DNA of 64,000 nt from Trichoplax sp. H2. Lineage: Eukaryota > Placozoa > Uniplacotomia > Trichoplacea. Each line of letters begins with the position of its first letter. Position 1 is the first letter of the stretch. The DNA is taken from the NCBI GenBank assembly GCA_003344405.1, contig NOWV01000033.1, positions 124,001-188,000 on the forward strand. Direction: 5' to 3'. The notes beneath the pieces are model-generated. The model was given only the letters and a program-made list of their open reading frames with translations, did no database searches and was not told the DNA's origin. Below, piece after piece: positions 1 to 14,400 of this stretch. Made by a program: the position numbers and the translations under genes.

Positions 1-2469
1 TCATGATGAAACCTCCACCTCCGACGAAACAAAATAAAAAAATTTCTCTTAAGGATATAGGTGGTTCGGAAGTAAAGACCGTTTCATTTCCTTTAACGCA
101 AACATTAGCAGGAAATACTAGCGTTAATAATTCCCGTGTAGAATCTGTGAGAGAAAATTCAAGTGGTAGCAAAGTTAATAGATCTCCTTTGATTGATCAA
201 GAATCTTTGTAAGTTATTTAGATCTGTTGCTGTAAAAATGACTGAAAATGTTCACTAATTTTTGATTATACGACTAAACTTTCTTTTCTAGTCGTAAAAT
301 GTTACAAGTTCCTTCCGTTGGCTCACGGAATATAATACAACACCTTACTGATGATCAATTACATAAAGGTAAAATTCCTACTTAAGGCCACCTCGTGCTA
401 TTGTGCTTAATTGCTAATAAAGTAAATAGAATCGTATATTGTAATGGCTTAAACAATCTGTAGTCACTAACAAACGTTCTTATGTAACAGACAGCAAAAA
501 TGTGTCAGAGAAAGCTCTTTCAGCTTCACAATTACTCAAAGTTCATGCTGAAGCCACAAAAACAGGAACTACACCAGTCAATTTTGAAAAAGTTGGCCCG
601 CGCCTTGGTCGTGGTTTGCTACCGGGTGCCTTTATTAATTTACCATCGAAGATAAGTCGTTGTGCAGCGAAGGTAAGTAAATTATGTAGGCAATCTGTGC
701 GAATCTTTTGTTTTCTACAATTGATGTGGAGGGCTTAAATTGAAATTTGATTTAAACCCTCTCTATAAAATGCACTGTACTATGTTTAAAGTAAAAATAC
801 ATGAAAATTTGATTTGTGATATTGTACCATATCGTGTGAGTACCGTACAGTACAGTACATCTCGAAAATTTCTAATGGCTAGGTGCATAGGGTTTCAGTT
901 CAATGCAACCGCAGACTGTATTGCTTTGTAAGGTGTTTTGTATATTTACGCATAAAATTCTTTTTTAAGTATAGGTATATCTCCATTATTACTAGTAGCT
1001 ATTACAAATTTGTAAAACACCAGCTGATTGAGCCTCTTTAATAACAAGTTGCATATTTCAATGAGGTCATTAACGGTTGTGACCAATGTTACCAAGTGAT
1101 AGTCTCGACCACTTGTTGAACAATGACCAACATATTCTTAATCTGATATGTAAATATTGTCATTTTAACATGATAGACCGTTTATAAATTACTTCTCACA
1201 TCGACAGAACATGTACATTATGATGAGCTTATTTAACTATCTTGCGTAGATATCGATTCTTTACTCCTAACAATGTTATTTATTTTATTAGCAAAGAGCA
1301 ATAGCTATTGTCAAACAAAAGCCCTTAAAAAATATCGATCCTAATAGCACGTCAGTTACGCTAACGGAAAAGGACCTTCAACGAATCAACAAACGACGAG
1401 AAGATAACGTCGAACGTTCAAATCGTCAATTAGAGAAAAATAGCAACTGTACGACATAATCGTTAAAAATGCATCCGCTCTTTATTAAGTCAGTACACTT
1501 TTAGTTGTAACTTATCGACTATTTTGTAATCGTGTTAATAGCCAACCAAGACAACAAAGATTCTCCGCTGGTAAAGAAGAAGCGAAAAGGAATACTTGGA
1601 GATTTGAATACCATAGATTTACAATCTCCTGAGGGTCAACTGTTATTAGAAGCAAAATCAGCTTTTGAAAATATTGTAACTGATGTAAGCAACATTAATT
1701 TAGTGTATCCAAAATTAAATAAGCTAATTGTAATCGATTTCAAATTTAGATGGATTTGGAAAGGCAAGAACTATATTTCCAGGAATTAGAACGAAAAGAA
1801 AAAATATATGATCAGCTCCAATCAATTCGAGATCAAACTGTATCGGCATATCACTGTAAAGCGGTAACTGAATATATATACTCGTATATGTTGAATTTAT
1901 AATGGCAGTGTTACGGAGAAACGGATTAGAAGAGCAATTTTAATGAAACGAGACATTCCTGTGATCTTTCTATTACAGTGCAGATATACTGCCCAGAGCA
2001 TCTCTCCACTTTGCAAGGAGCACAATCATACAGTTAATCGTATCAAAGCAAGGAAGCGATTTTTTGAATGTAGAAATTGTAATTATAGGACTATCACATA
2101 CAATCAAATTATACCGATAGTGCCTTGCCGGTAAATCAGCTGTAACTCCTGTGTTTATCATATATTGTAAATAGTGAAGATTCATAAATTTCAACATTCT
2201 TAAATTAAACAGTTAGGCTCACTGCTTTTATTTTTCCTAGGAAATGTCAAGGTATCAACTTCAAAAAAACTGGGATGTACAAGGTAAATTAATATTGTTT
2301 TCATTTCCAAAGCCACGAACTTTGTCAATACTTTTACCTTTACCCTATACAGTCATTACAACGTAGTAATATTTCTTTTTTAAAGGAAAAAGAAGGTCCA
2401 AAGGCTGATCGAGATATTTTGCTACCTCGTGGTGTTGAACATCCAAATTTTTTGAACAGTCTGCGATAG
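1..2469 (+). CDS. MCM10: MCM10 replication initiation factor, 3' part of gene
   Basis: MCM10 loads onto replication origins and links the MCM helicase to DNA polymerase alpha in the nucleus. Nine exons splice in frame: 1-208, 292-368, 491-672, 1292-1448, 1542-1684, 1750-1863, 1979-2130, 2241-2283 and 2386-2469 (TAG). The first exon is open to the window edge, so the N-terminal part (coiled coil and OB fold in the family) lies outside. Visible landmarks are a Pro/Lys-rich start (KPPPPTKQNKK), GPRLGRG, the helical segment with KKKRKG, a first zinc finger (HCKA, then CRYTAQS and CKEHNH), a second C4 zinc ribbon (FFECRNC to CRKCQG) and the family's typical C-terminus (LLPRG, then FLNSLR). All junction phases agree. 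Compared with human, the first zinc finger looks about four residues short across the 1863/1979 junction. The gene converges on the minus-strand ankyrin gene. Confidence 0.95.
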
Positions 2470-3287
2470 TATTTCTTAGCATCAGGATTGAAATTATGGC
2501 TTTTTGGAATTACATGCGCAAAGTATTGTACAAATTTCACTAAAAAGTTACGAGGTACTGCGATAATCATGTAAATAGTTGGTCGTAACTACGACGCCTG
2601 TAATACCCTTAATCTAAACTAGCTATGGATTCTGTAAAATAAATGATGAAAAGATATGCTATAATTATTCGCGATAATTTTATTCACACTGTATTACTGC
2701 ATTGATGTGGTTAATAGCCAAAGATGATCCCTGCTTTTTTAGTGATTTATCTACTAAATCTATTTACTTATTGAGCTATGAAATGATGATAAATCTAGTA
2801 GTTGATATTATTTAGAGTTAACATCTATGTTTGTAGATACTCGTAAGAAAAATGATAATTATCATAAGATTTAAAATCGTACTAAAATTTTATTACATGA
2901 AAACTAACCTTTTGTGTTATTAAAGAATATGGATGATTTAAATTGCGCTTACGGTACTGAGAATTACATCTTTGAACACATTCAGATTGTTTGTGGTTAT
3001 ACAGTAAACATATCTTAATACTAAAAATTTGAACTTCATTTTATTACAATAGTAAATATCATTTATTGTAATTGTATCTGCTTAGTGTTTTGATCATTAA
3101 TTGTAGTTAACAGTGTATGATTCTTACTGGACGAAAAGTTAATTTTAATTACAGATAATGTGATAATACAGTATCATGTTGTCAGCAATTGCTATTGGTG
3201 GATACATAGATCAGATGATGATAAACCTGTTAACCATTAAAAAATTTTAAGTTCCCGTTTTTAAATCAATGCAACCATAGAATTATT
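2470..3287. other. intergenic, convergent 3' ends
   Basis: AT-rich spacer between the MCM10 stop codon and the end of the minus-strand ankyrin gene. I see no coding exon, repeat or RNA gene. It should hold the polyadenylation signals of both genes, but none stands out from the AT-rich background. Confidence 0.5.
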
Positions 3288-6200
3288 TAGGAATTCATCA
3301 GTAAATCATTAAGTTCATCGAAGGCATCATCAATAGCTTTCTTGCTCTTAATATCTTTTTCTATCCCAACAAAATGACAGTAAAATGTGTTATCTGTATT
3401 GAAATTTAAAAAACACTTTCGATGATTAAAATATTGACTTACCGACATGAATGGTCTCTTTTGCCTTAAGGTAAATTGATGAATCTTCTTGTGATTTAAC
3501 TTCTAGCATATAGGTTCCAGCTTACCAATAAGATGTAATTTGCTTTTAAGTCACTGTCTTGTATCAAACTTAAATTTTACAAGCAACTTATTTTATGAGA
3601 TTATTACGTAATACTTACAATCAGAAATTTTTAGCTCAGTAAATATAGCCAGCGACGGGTGATCATCGCATGATATCAGAGGCAAAGAGGTTTCACCAAT
3701 CAATATGCCGGAGCCTACAAATAAGCATTAACATCCATCAATTCCTATTTCAAATTACATTTTAAATTATTGTAATATATTTTATAATATGATCTACTCT
3801 CGCTGAAGGAATAATAGCATACTTCCACGAATAGTAACTGTTACGATATCATTGCTATGCGGATCTCCTTCCACGGTAAAAGGGTTTAGCTAATGTGAAT
3901 CAATTTACAAATTTGCATCAATAATATGATTATAATTGACATCGAAAGTTAGAAATTCTCTTTACCACATGGTTTTCAACTACCATATTTTGAGGTGGAA
4001 CTACCCATTCCAGTTTTGTCAAGGCACCTGTTGATATTTACAGATACATTGTATTTTAATATAAATTAACTGCTTTACTCTTAATCTAATTATAACTTAA
4101 TTGTAAAATACAAGTGGCAAGCAATCCCTTACTTCGTTTACATGCAGCAATTCGATTGACGATCTTGTCAGCAATTTTACTTGATTTTACCTAAAATACA
4201 AAGATAGCAGAGTTATACGAACTACTATGAACATGCTGTATGTTATCCATCAAATTGTGTTATGTTTCACAGGAAGTTTCATTATGCCCCATCCGATATA
4301 ATCCATCTTAACTACAACCACAATTGTGCACTTGCCAATTCAGTAATTTTATCCAATTTTAAATTGAGAAGTTTGGACACTTGATTGTATCCCTAGCCAA
4401 TTAAAAATTTTAATAATGTTGTAATAAATGCTACGTATATCACCGATATTGTAAATACATATGATACCCTAGTTTATTCCTTTAGATAAGAGAATGAATG
4501 CTGTTTACTAGATTCAACAAGCGCGCAAAATTTTGATTAACTTACGTTAACAGCAAAACTTTCAGCGTATGCGACAAAACCAATTTTATCAAACCAACGC
4601 ATAACTCCAAGTTCTAGAAGTTGTAAAAATAAATTACGAATCAGTGGTTCTGTCTTCAGTACCCTAGTACAGATTATTATTATGATACAATTATAATAAA
4701 TATTTTTGCAGTATGATAGATAATGCAGCATCAAGCATGGAGGTTTTTTTAAATGTAGTTCTTGCTTATGTAGATAAAGTACTATGTGAAGCATCAAGAT
4801 ATCAAAGCAAATTTGGTAGCAAAACGAGCTGATTTCAGTACTTCCAAAATAGTTCATATTATACTGTACATTGATTTAATTAGCACTTTTATTTAGATAT
4901 TATCAGCAATAACAACAATATTCTATTAACACTTTCATCATCTAGCAGTATCTAAAATGTATGTAGACGACATCACAATAGAAGTCATCACAGAAGTCAT
5001 GATACAACTCCTAATGATCAATGATAGTATATTTGAACAATATATGATAATTTTAATCTATATTATTTGTCCAACAATAGTTTCTTGTTATAATAGAATT
5101 AAGATATTTCGATAAGACAGTATTCAACGATTATGATAGTGCCTTACCAACTCCATAGAATTTGATGCTATGAAAACATGTTCGATCACCTCCATGATTG
5201 TTATATATCATTAATCGAAAATACTGACATAAAAAACAAATAAGATCTGAATTATTCCATCTAAATACTGAGAAAGATGCTTTATTGTAGTGACTAATTA
5301 ATAATATGAGAAATAGTGCTTGTAAAGTCATGCAAAAAAGTACTAAAGTTAGACCGTTTTAATATTACATGAACCTTTCTGGTATTTTTTTTACAATCCC
5401 TTATAGTTCCTACCTGACCAATACATTCGAATTCTTTGAAATTTTGTGGTAACCCTAAAAGAATAAATTAAAATCTTTACTATAAACTAACTTGTAGATT
5501 AAATGTTAATTTATTAGACGTTTGAAGATGATACTATGAGCTCTACCTGCTTCAACTAAATTAGATGGTCCACGAAGGTCAGCACTAAACGTTTTTATAG
5601 ACGTCCATGGGCCTCTAATATCATATACACAATAGCTAAGTATTTTATGCAATTTTTCTTTCTTTTTTTAATTCCGTATCAAATACTTCATCTCAATGAA
5701 GCAATCGTAATGAGTAGATCTCCATAAACTAAATTCTTACCTGATAGATCTGCCTCTTTCAATAGCAAATTCTTTAAGCATTTTAGGACTATTCCTGTTG
5801 ATAGAGTTAATTATCAATAGCCAAATTATACCATTATGTTTCCTCTTAGAGTCAACATATTTTTAAAATGACATCTTCGATATCTAATTGACCGATGTAA
5901 TCTCGTGAATATGCCGAGATGTAATATCTACGTTGATATATCTGATAAGTGATACAAATCATCTCCCAAATATACCGAAAAATATGTTGCTGTTGGTATG
6001 CTTAATTATCAGTAACCACGTGATATATTATTATACTTGTACATCCTTTGAGTGTTTTAATATATCGTTTAAATTATATACTTTGATAATAAATTGAACG
6101 ATCAAAATAATGTCACAATGATATCTAGAGAAGCGGCAATGGTGCAATCCATTTATATTAAGTAAGTGACTACATTTTAATCAACTAGTCTGTCTTGTAC

Positions 6201-9200
6201 ACCAAATACGTCAGCAGATACTAAACTAGAAAATGAATATTAATCTAAATGTGTAGCTGATTGATATAATATATTCTTTACTACTATATACCGATCGACA
6301 TAGATAAAATCTGAATGCTAGCAAGTAGAAATATTATGACACTTTACCTGCACTAGATTGAGTTCAAACTATGTTTTCATCATTTTATTTTTACTTACCA
6401 TCCAGTGATTCTGATACCAGTAATGATGTGATAGTCATTTAAGTCAAACACTACCTGAAAATAAATCAATCCAACAAAGTTGACTTAATAGATATGTTGT
6501 GATATACCAAAAAAATCAACTATAACAGAATAGCTTTGTGCTTCTAGCGAATTAAGTACGGACTATCGAGTTGACATCCAGTCCATAACATCAAAATTTT
6601 TACAACAGCAACTTAAATCAAGTAAGTAAATTTTTTATTATTTAAATTTTAATAATTTTAACGAATTCTACAGCAATTGAGATCAAGTAATTACTGTAAT
6701 ACTATTAGCTAACTCACTGAGCAATATTTTTTGTCATTAAAGACAACATATTTGTTGGGTGTATCTATGGATACAATAAAAAATAAAAAGAGAGCATTAG
6801 CTCATTCTTAAGTATTTTAAATATCGGTGTTTAGTAGTCTACTCCCTGACTTTACTGTTTATAAAAATTGATTAGATAAATGGCTTATTAGTCGTTACTT
6901 ACCGTTTAATATATTAACACAGGGATGATTTGGATCACATTCACTAGAATGGAGAGGGTCGTTTCTCGTCCAATAGAGAAAATTTTTAAGTAAAGGATAT
7001 GATCCTAAAATATCATTTATATTTTTAAAATTTTACTTTCTCAGTAAAATATTCATTTAATAGACATTAAACTGGTTAATAGTGTACTCTTTTGCATTTA
7101 AAAATAAGATTAAGTTGAAATATCCATATAATCTACGAACTATGGTATTAAAGAAAGGATGAAGTAAAACTTGGTAAATGTCAATGACGGATACGTATGC
7201 AGATTTTAAGCTTTGCTAAGGGTATATTTGTAATGTATAATATCTGAATCTAGCCTGGACTAAATCGCAGTAAAACAATCTTCTAAATATCAGCTATGAC
7301 ATTAAATACATCGAGAATCTTTAATTAACCATTAATCAACTCCTAACACTGAAATTGTCAAAATTTGAATACTGAAAGTTACTTTTTTCCATATCCGTTA
7401 TATAAGCCTGTTTAGGCCTAGCAGGCTTGGCTATTGGAATCGTCTATAATATAGTTTAATAATTATATATATAATTAGGTCATTAATTTCAATTGCCTGA
7501 AAGTATTTGATATAAAATGAAAAATAAATTATTTATAATTAAAGCAAAAACTTTCTTTTATTTGTTTATGATTGTAGTGAATGAACATCTTCTTGCATTA
7601 CCTTAGGAGTTCGAACAGTTTTATGTTCATATTCTAATTGAGAAGGAAAATAAATTAATTTAATAAAAGATTATAATACCGATTTGAATGTAAGACACTC
7701 CTACGCTGTGTATATTAGTATTTCTTGCACATAGTAAACTATGATAAATCATTACAAGATCTATTAGTGTTCGTAGGAAGATATAATATAAAGGAAATTG
7801 TTGCTATATAAAACCTTTAATCATTTCGCGAAATTCAGCTGCAATATTCTCGGGAATGGTCTTTAAACAATCGAGTGGAACCTTTAAATAACAATAAATT
7901 ATCACTTAAAACTGTATACTGAAATCGTATAAGTAGACTATAACAGTTATTTCTGTTCCACTAAAATGAGCTGAGATCAAAGCACAATTAATATGTCTAG
8001 TCATTTTGGTATATTAACCAGTAAAATGCTCTGCAAAATTTTAGTCAATTTCTAATGCCTACTTCTATTCTACTACGAATTCTAATATCTAATAAAAGTT
8101 ATTAAAGTTATGTAATTGAATTTTATTAAACCGTTTTCAATGACTATTTCCTTCTATTATAACTTCTAATTATAAAATGAGACTATCACATGAATCCTTA
8201 CTAATCTGTAGTCGTAGAGTAGTGATTAGAAAAGTACCCTTATAATGAATTAAATGATTTATAAGGCCTATTTCTACTTCATTACACGTATACGTGAACA
8301 AGCTAAAAGGATTGCGGTATAGATTATTTTCTATCTGTAATCGAATAGAAGCCACTAGAATGTATTATCGCTTTCCTTACTTGTCCTTTCCAATTTTTGT
8401 GATTGGGATCTGCACCAAATTCTAATAATAGCCTAGCGATATCCGTTCTATAGCAATTTAGGAAAAGGAAACCAAATTTTTTCTCAAAATCAGCAACTAA
8501 ACGCTGTTACAGCTTCCAGTTTTATCTTGGCATCTTGATTTATTCCATCTACCTACCTATAATACCGAATTGCCTCATGAAGAGCACACGTTCCTGATTG
8601 AAAAAATGGAAATTATTAGACATCTATGAGTACTTTCTCAAGTCTTGTATTCTGAACTGGGTATTATGAATGAAATACAATTTCCGCTAAATTGTCTAAT
8701 TAAACTAAGTAGTGAAAATGTGATAAGAAAACTTTATCATGATATCTTTAAATGCAGCTAGAATCAGCGAAAATTATTATTACTTCTAACCTGTTAATGA
8801 ATCGTCCAAGTTGGGATCCATGCCAGCATCCAGAAGGATTTCAACGATAGCAGTCCGACCTGTAATAATTATAATAATGAATACGATAGTAGTTCCGCAT
8901 AATTTTCTACAGATAGGGAAGAGCCGAATAGGTTAAGAACCTGTTTTTGATGCTTCTATCAATGAATAGGTCGAGGAAATCAGTTTGGGTTGATGATCCA
9001 GTAATAATGAAACAATTTCTACCAGTTGAATTCCATATTTAAATACATAATTAAAGAAGGAAAAAGTTATCAACGTGCAAAATGGAGAAGATTCTTTGGT
9101 GCATCGGGTAATTGAAATTAAAGGATACAAAATTCCACTTGCGTTCTATCTGCAACATAACTAGGTATGATCTATTGCATATAAAATCCCTTTTAGGCTA

Positions 9201-11410
9201 TTAATTATACTAAATCGGTATGAAAGATAGCTTCTGATTGATAAAATTATGCCTACTAAGAATTACTGTAGCTTTAAATTTTGTATAAAAAGTTTCTATC
9301 AATGTGATTATGATTCTTAAATTTGAATTTAAGATTTTCTTCAGTCTCTATTTTTCTAAAACATAATCCCAAATATACTTTGACTAGAGACTTTTAAGAG
9401 AAAATTTTCTCTTAAAGGTCCCTACTTTGATAAAGAAGCAAAATAGACGTATTTAAATACAATCAGGCATGCGTTTAAATTGCTAACAGTCTTTAAAATC
9501 GATACTTGTATAATACTTGTATGTATGACATTTTCCTATAAAAATTAGACTCTTGATTTAAACCATTGATAACCTCATCAACTTGGTGTAATTAGTATTC
9601 GACATTAGGTGTAATATCTTCGTTATAAACTGATGCAAGATTGATACTTTAAAATAACGTAAAATGATACAGACATGTCATAAAAGTTTACTATAATTGA
9701 ATGGATCAAAATGCTACAGATTGTTCTAACACAGATGAGGAAAATTTCGAAGGAAAGTATTCCTCGCAGAAATCTTAAATTGCCCTCGATCAATCAATTA
9801 TTTTTTATTCTTTGTTTACCTTTTTTATCGTATTGAGCAGCTAAATCAAGAGCAGTCTGACCGCTGTTATTTACTTTCATCACATCAATGTTTGGCCACT
9901 AAACGGGAAGTGAAAACATCAGTTAATCACAGACAAATCCAAGATAAATCCTCACGTATTGAAGAGTTACATTAAAACTTGGTAGCAATTTACCTGCAAT
10001 AGACGTAAAACGGTATAAATTTTCCCATCACTGTTATATTGGCATGCAAAATGGAGAGGAGAATTGCCGTTATTATTGGAATCGTTGACCTAATATTTCA
10101 TCGACATCAGCAATGGATGATTATTAAGTGTTATTAACTGCATGAACATGCTCTTTAAGCCATTCAAGGTATCATTAGGTTGTCCTTCTACTTTTGCAAT
10201 GCAACTTAACGTTATTCTTTCAACTTACTCCAGCGCCATTTTGCAAGAGTACATCCACGATATCGCTTTTACTCTTCCATGCAGCAATATGGAGAGCCCC
10301 ATTGCTAAGGTATAAAATCCAATAAATTCGTAAGTTACTGAAATTGTTTATCAATGCAACCACTTAATCAAGCTTGAAACTAAATAAAACGATTAGCGAT
10401 CAACACTATAAATCATCCTCCGACAAAAATTATTACGATGAAAATTTAAGACGATAATATATCATTCAACAGGTTAATTGAAGCAATTTTTGGTGTAGAT
10501 GCCTAAATCAATCTCGTTCACACAGTAGATCAATCAATTCTTTCAATCACTTATTAGCCAAGATTGTCCTAAGAAATATTTGCAGCTATATCGCCTTAGT
10601 TATTAGATCTATTGCAGTAACTTTGTGATTTACTTGAGAGGGAAATACTGCACTGAAAAGTGTTTAAAAGCTATCTTATTTTAGGTATCAATTAGCTTTC
10701 AAGTAGTTCGTGAAGAAAATTGGTCGGAATAAAGTTTAAACTTTATCGCACTATGACTAGATTAAGTAGTTCTTCAAATCATTCTTCAAGAAAATCGATA
10801 TTATTAATTAAGGCCGTTGCTATTACCCTCGGGGATCTTTTTCGTTTACTCCAGCAGAATATTTTAGAAGACATTCTACAGCATCATGATTGCCTAATTT
10901 AAATACAGAAAAATTCGATCCAATCAAAATCCATCACCACTGAAACAATCTAAGAATTTAAAGTTGTTAATTAACCATGTAGTATAGCCAGAATTAATGG
11001 TGTATAACCATTCTCATCACGACAATTGACATCGATGTGATGAACTTTAATTTTTTCCATTCCATGATTGGAAACCTCGCCATCGTCATGATCGTTGGTA
11101 GCAGACGATCCAGGGATAATTTTCTTAAAAAAGTTTCGATTTGGATTGAGTAATTTCTGGTCCAAACATAGTGAAACATTTTTTAATTGGATCAAATCAA
11201 TACTCTACCTAAGCTACTCTTGGCCATTTTACCTCTCATTACATTCAAAATTCATAAATGAGATCTGACACATTATTCTAGTCAAAGTATACTTTATTCG
11301 CCATTATATTCAGTCTAGATAATTCTACCTTTATATTCTCTATGATTTACCTCTAACTTTGAGACATCGCCAGCTATCGCAGCTTTTATAAGATCCGCTT
11401 CTCGTCCCAT
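3288..11410 (-). CDS. ankyrin-repeat protein with discoidin/SUN-like beta-sandwich domain
   Basis: Multi-exon gene read right to left. It starts at ATG 11410 (MGREADLIKAAIAGDVSKLE, exon 11351-11410), then exon 10976-11204 (DVNCRDENGYTPLILAILHG). Further ankyrin exons lie near 10.85-10.90, 10.23-10.31 (NGALHIAAWKSKSDIVDVLL), 10.0-10.1 (NGNSPLHFACQ), 9.82-9.9 (SGQTALDLAAQYDKK), 8.79-8.86, 8.56-8.6 and 8.38-8.45 kb (DIARLLLEFGADPNHKNWKG). After linker exons near 7.83 and 7.6 kb comes a galactose-binding-like fold: VVFDLNDYHIITGIRITGW (6.4), NSPKMLKEFAIERGRS (5.75), GPWTSIKTFSADLRGPSNLV (5.55), LPQNFKEFECIGQ (5.4), then YFRLMIYNNHGGDRTCFHSI (5.15 kb). Exons near 4.6, 4.15, 4.0, 3.85, 3.65, 3.48 and 3.3 kb end the protein (DAFDELNDLLMNS). 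No signal peptide or membrane segment is evident, so it is probably intracellular. I do not recognise an orthologue. Some small exons are probably missing from this list. Confidence 0.75.
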
Positions 11411-14400
11411 GTCCTGCAAGTCTATATCTTCAAGATAATAAATTATGTAATTTCCATTTAGTTTTATCTCGCCGTCTGTGTAGAGTAAAAACTCGTCTAT
11501 CCTTGCTATTGATAACTACTTTGGATTTTGATCCTTTTACATTTATTATATGACAGAATTTCGTTTATTTAGAAACTAGAAAAGGACTGGATAATCAGTC
11601 CTAATAGTGACAATTACCATTTAAAATGCATTCACTTGCATTTTAAATAAACGGTCATTTCGACAGTCTATCATTTTGGAACAGATCACTAATGTTTCAT
11701 TAATTTGTGAACGGCAATAGGCTGCATAATTATTTAACGGCGCGCTATTGTAGCCCTTATTACTAGGCAACTCAAAATGCCTTACTTTGTAGTTTACAAC
11801 TACAAAATAGGTCAAAATCATTCGTACAAGAAAGTCTATTAATGATCGTCAAAAGCTATATTGGATTCGAAAAGTGCTTGCCATCGATAACAACCCCTAT
11901 ATCCACGGATAAGAAAATGGCACGGAAAAAAATAGGCCTATAGTGAAGTATAGATTATTTCAGCACCGATCGCTTAGTACAAAATATCGAAGAATTCGTC
12001 AATAAGGAGGGCCTGGACTATACTTTATAGCAGATATGTATCTATAGCTACTAAGTTCAGTAATCAGACTCTAAAATACAACCGTAGTCTATTAACATTA
12101 TCATTTAAGTGGATTTAGGATATTACTATAGAGGATTTGGACAGTTTTTAGTCCCCCCAAAAATGAAGAAAAGCTCTAACAGTCGAACGCAGTGAAACTG
12201 GTAATGGAGCCCTTATGTATCAAAAGCCGACTGGATTGCCGTATGCTAAATTCAAGATGTACTGGATAAAAATCCACGCCAAAGGATTAACCTCCATCTA
12301 ATACATGATAGCAATATCTAAGGATACTGCATCATTGCTTAGCGTTTATCAACGAAAAATCCTCCGGTATTCTTCAATACAGAACTCACATACATCTAAT
12401 TACTTTCGAGACTATCACCTAAAGATCTCTCTAACGCTAAATCTAAGTTTTTTAACTTTACGACAGCAATTTATTCCATTACAACAGTGATCTATGACAA
12501 TGACCGTTGTAATGGATAACAGATTTTTAGTTTGGAGCAGCCTTGCAGTTTTACGTAAAATAATAGACGAATGATTATAACATATCAAGTACAAGATTGA
12601 TATATGCACTTAAGATATAGTGCAGTAATAACAAAGAACACTGCAGCTGATTACTGTTTGCGAATGAAAAACAACAGCAATATTCCTCAAGTAAAGCACA
12701 TTTATCACTTCTAATGCAATCCTTTAACACTATAATCTCCATAATTTATGATTTCTGTCTCCATTAAATTCAATATACGAATGTACCATATTACCAATGA
12801 TAATTATAATTGCGATAGAGTATAATTTCACTTTAGAGAATAGCCTGCGTCCAAACTTCGCTAAGTCTCATTCATGGTTTAATCCATGGCAATCAATCAC
12901 TGCTGCAGCGAAGCATAAGCTATCGTTACAGTTTTCCGTGAAAACTTAGGGAAAATGGAGCAATAGAATACATCTATCGCTGTTAGTATTGAATTAATGA
13001 CCTACAGGCAACATTTACATACCCCAATCTCTAAATACAACAGCTTTGGCGATGGCAATAAAAAATTATATTCTAGTATTTGACTGGAAGGGCAGCAGTA
13101 AAATCATACCTCAAATGTTAAAATGGGTGCCAAGCTTAATTCACTTATATGCTACCTTTGTCTTCGAAACTTGACTCTATTTATAGTTTGTTGCCAATCC
13201 TGTAACCAATTTGGTACTGTAAAATAATCATTACAGTATATTCTCTTCTCTCTTTCTCTCTTAATATATACATATAGCGTATAAATCTACAAGGAATTAT
13301 CATATTTTTTTCCATTCTTTTCGTTGTTGTACCATTTCTCCTATTAAATAAATAAACAAAATCGCTATGAATAACTTAAGTACTAGAGTAAAATTGTATC
13401 GATTTGAATAGATTAATCATTCTTATAGTTATATACAGCAAGCTACCTTTAGCAGAATTCTTTATATAGAATTCTATCATTTGTACGACAGCAATAGCAG
13501 GAATTACTTCACAAAATTTTTATTCTTTTCGAAAAATTCAAGACTTGAAAGTGCTTCTACAGTATAACCAACATTAAAACCAGTGATTGGTCTGGCTCAT
13601 AGTTTCTAATCAGGTGAAACTAAATATGGGAGTTTAATTTTTAAAGACGATTAATATGAACGCGGTGACGTAATTTCAGTTTGTATAGAAAGATTATCGA
13701 TCTCGTACACCTAGCTATGGATTGTTAAAATGATATGTTGCCTATACTTTCTAGATATCTAACTCAGACTTCAATGCTCAACAAACTTAATTTTATAAAT
13801 TCATTTCCTGATGACATCTATTTGCAGCTAGCAACTTGGATACGGCTCATGCTGTCTATTATACAGTATTACTTAATTTCATTTAGAGTAGGTTACTGTA
13901 CAATAATTACTAAAGTAAAACATTCGTTTCATCCAGAGCTCTAATTTAATTTGCCTTCCATGTACACGATTAAAATAAGGGTTGATGATGCAGACCAGTA
14001 CTGCCGAAATTTTATAGCGGCTCCTTTACTATATCATCGCACTGATTCGTTTCCTTCCTGGCAAGAGGATTTATCAGGATATTGAACGATTGGATAAAAG
14101 TTTCAGAAAATAGAATTCTGTGATCACTTCTTTAATTAGTAAGTTTTATTTTTCACTCCAAAGTAGAGGAGTGCAGTAGATCTAGCATCGGAGTATTAAC
14201 CTAGACAATTTATTGTCATATAGATCCCTGCTAGTAATGTATCATATTAGCATTACATCAGGCAGTCCAAACATATTTCCGATACGTTAAGTAAGTGCTA
14301 AATCCTACATAAAATTTATAACAGTTCTTTGTATACAGAATCGATTCCATTGCTAATATGATAAAAATAGATTTGTGCTCGAGATGCTAGCCGGTAAGGT

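Noticed and set aside
4537-4857. Continuous minus-strand frame of 106 codons
   Set aside because: Only the left part (to about 4670) is an exon of the ankyrin gene; the rest is intron read through.
10720-10902. Plus-strand open frame of 60 codons
   Set aside because: Opposite strand of an ankyrin exon and its intron; no own features.
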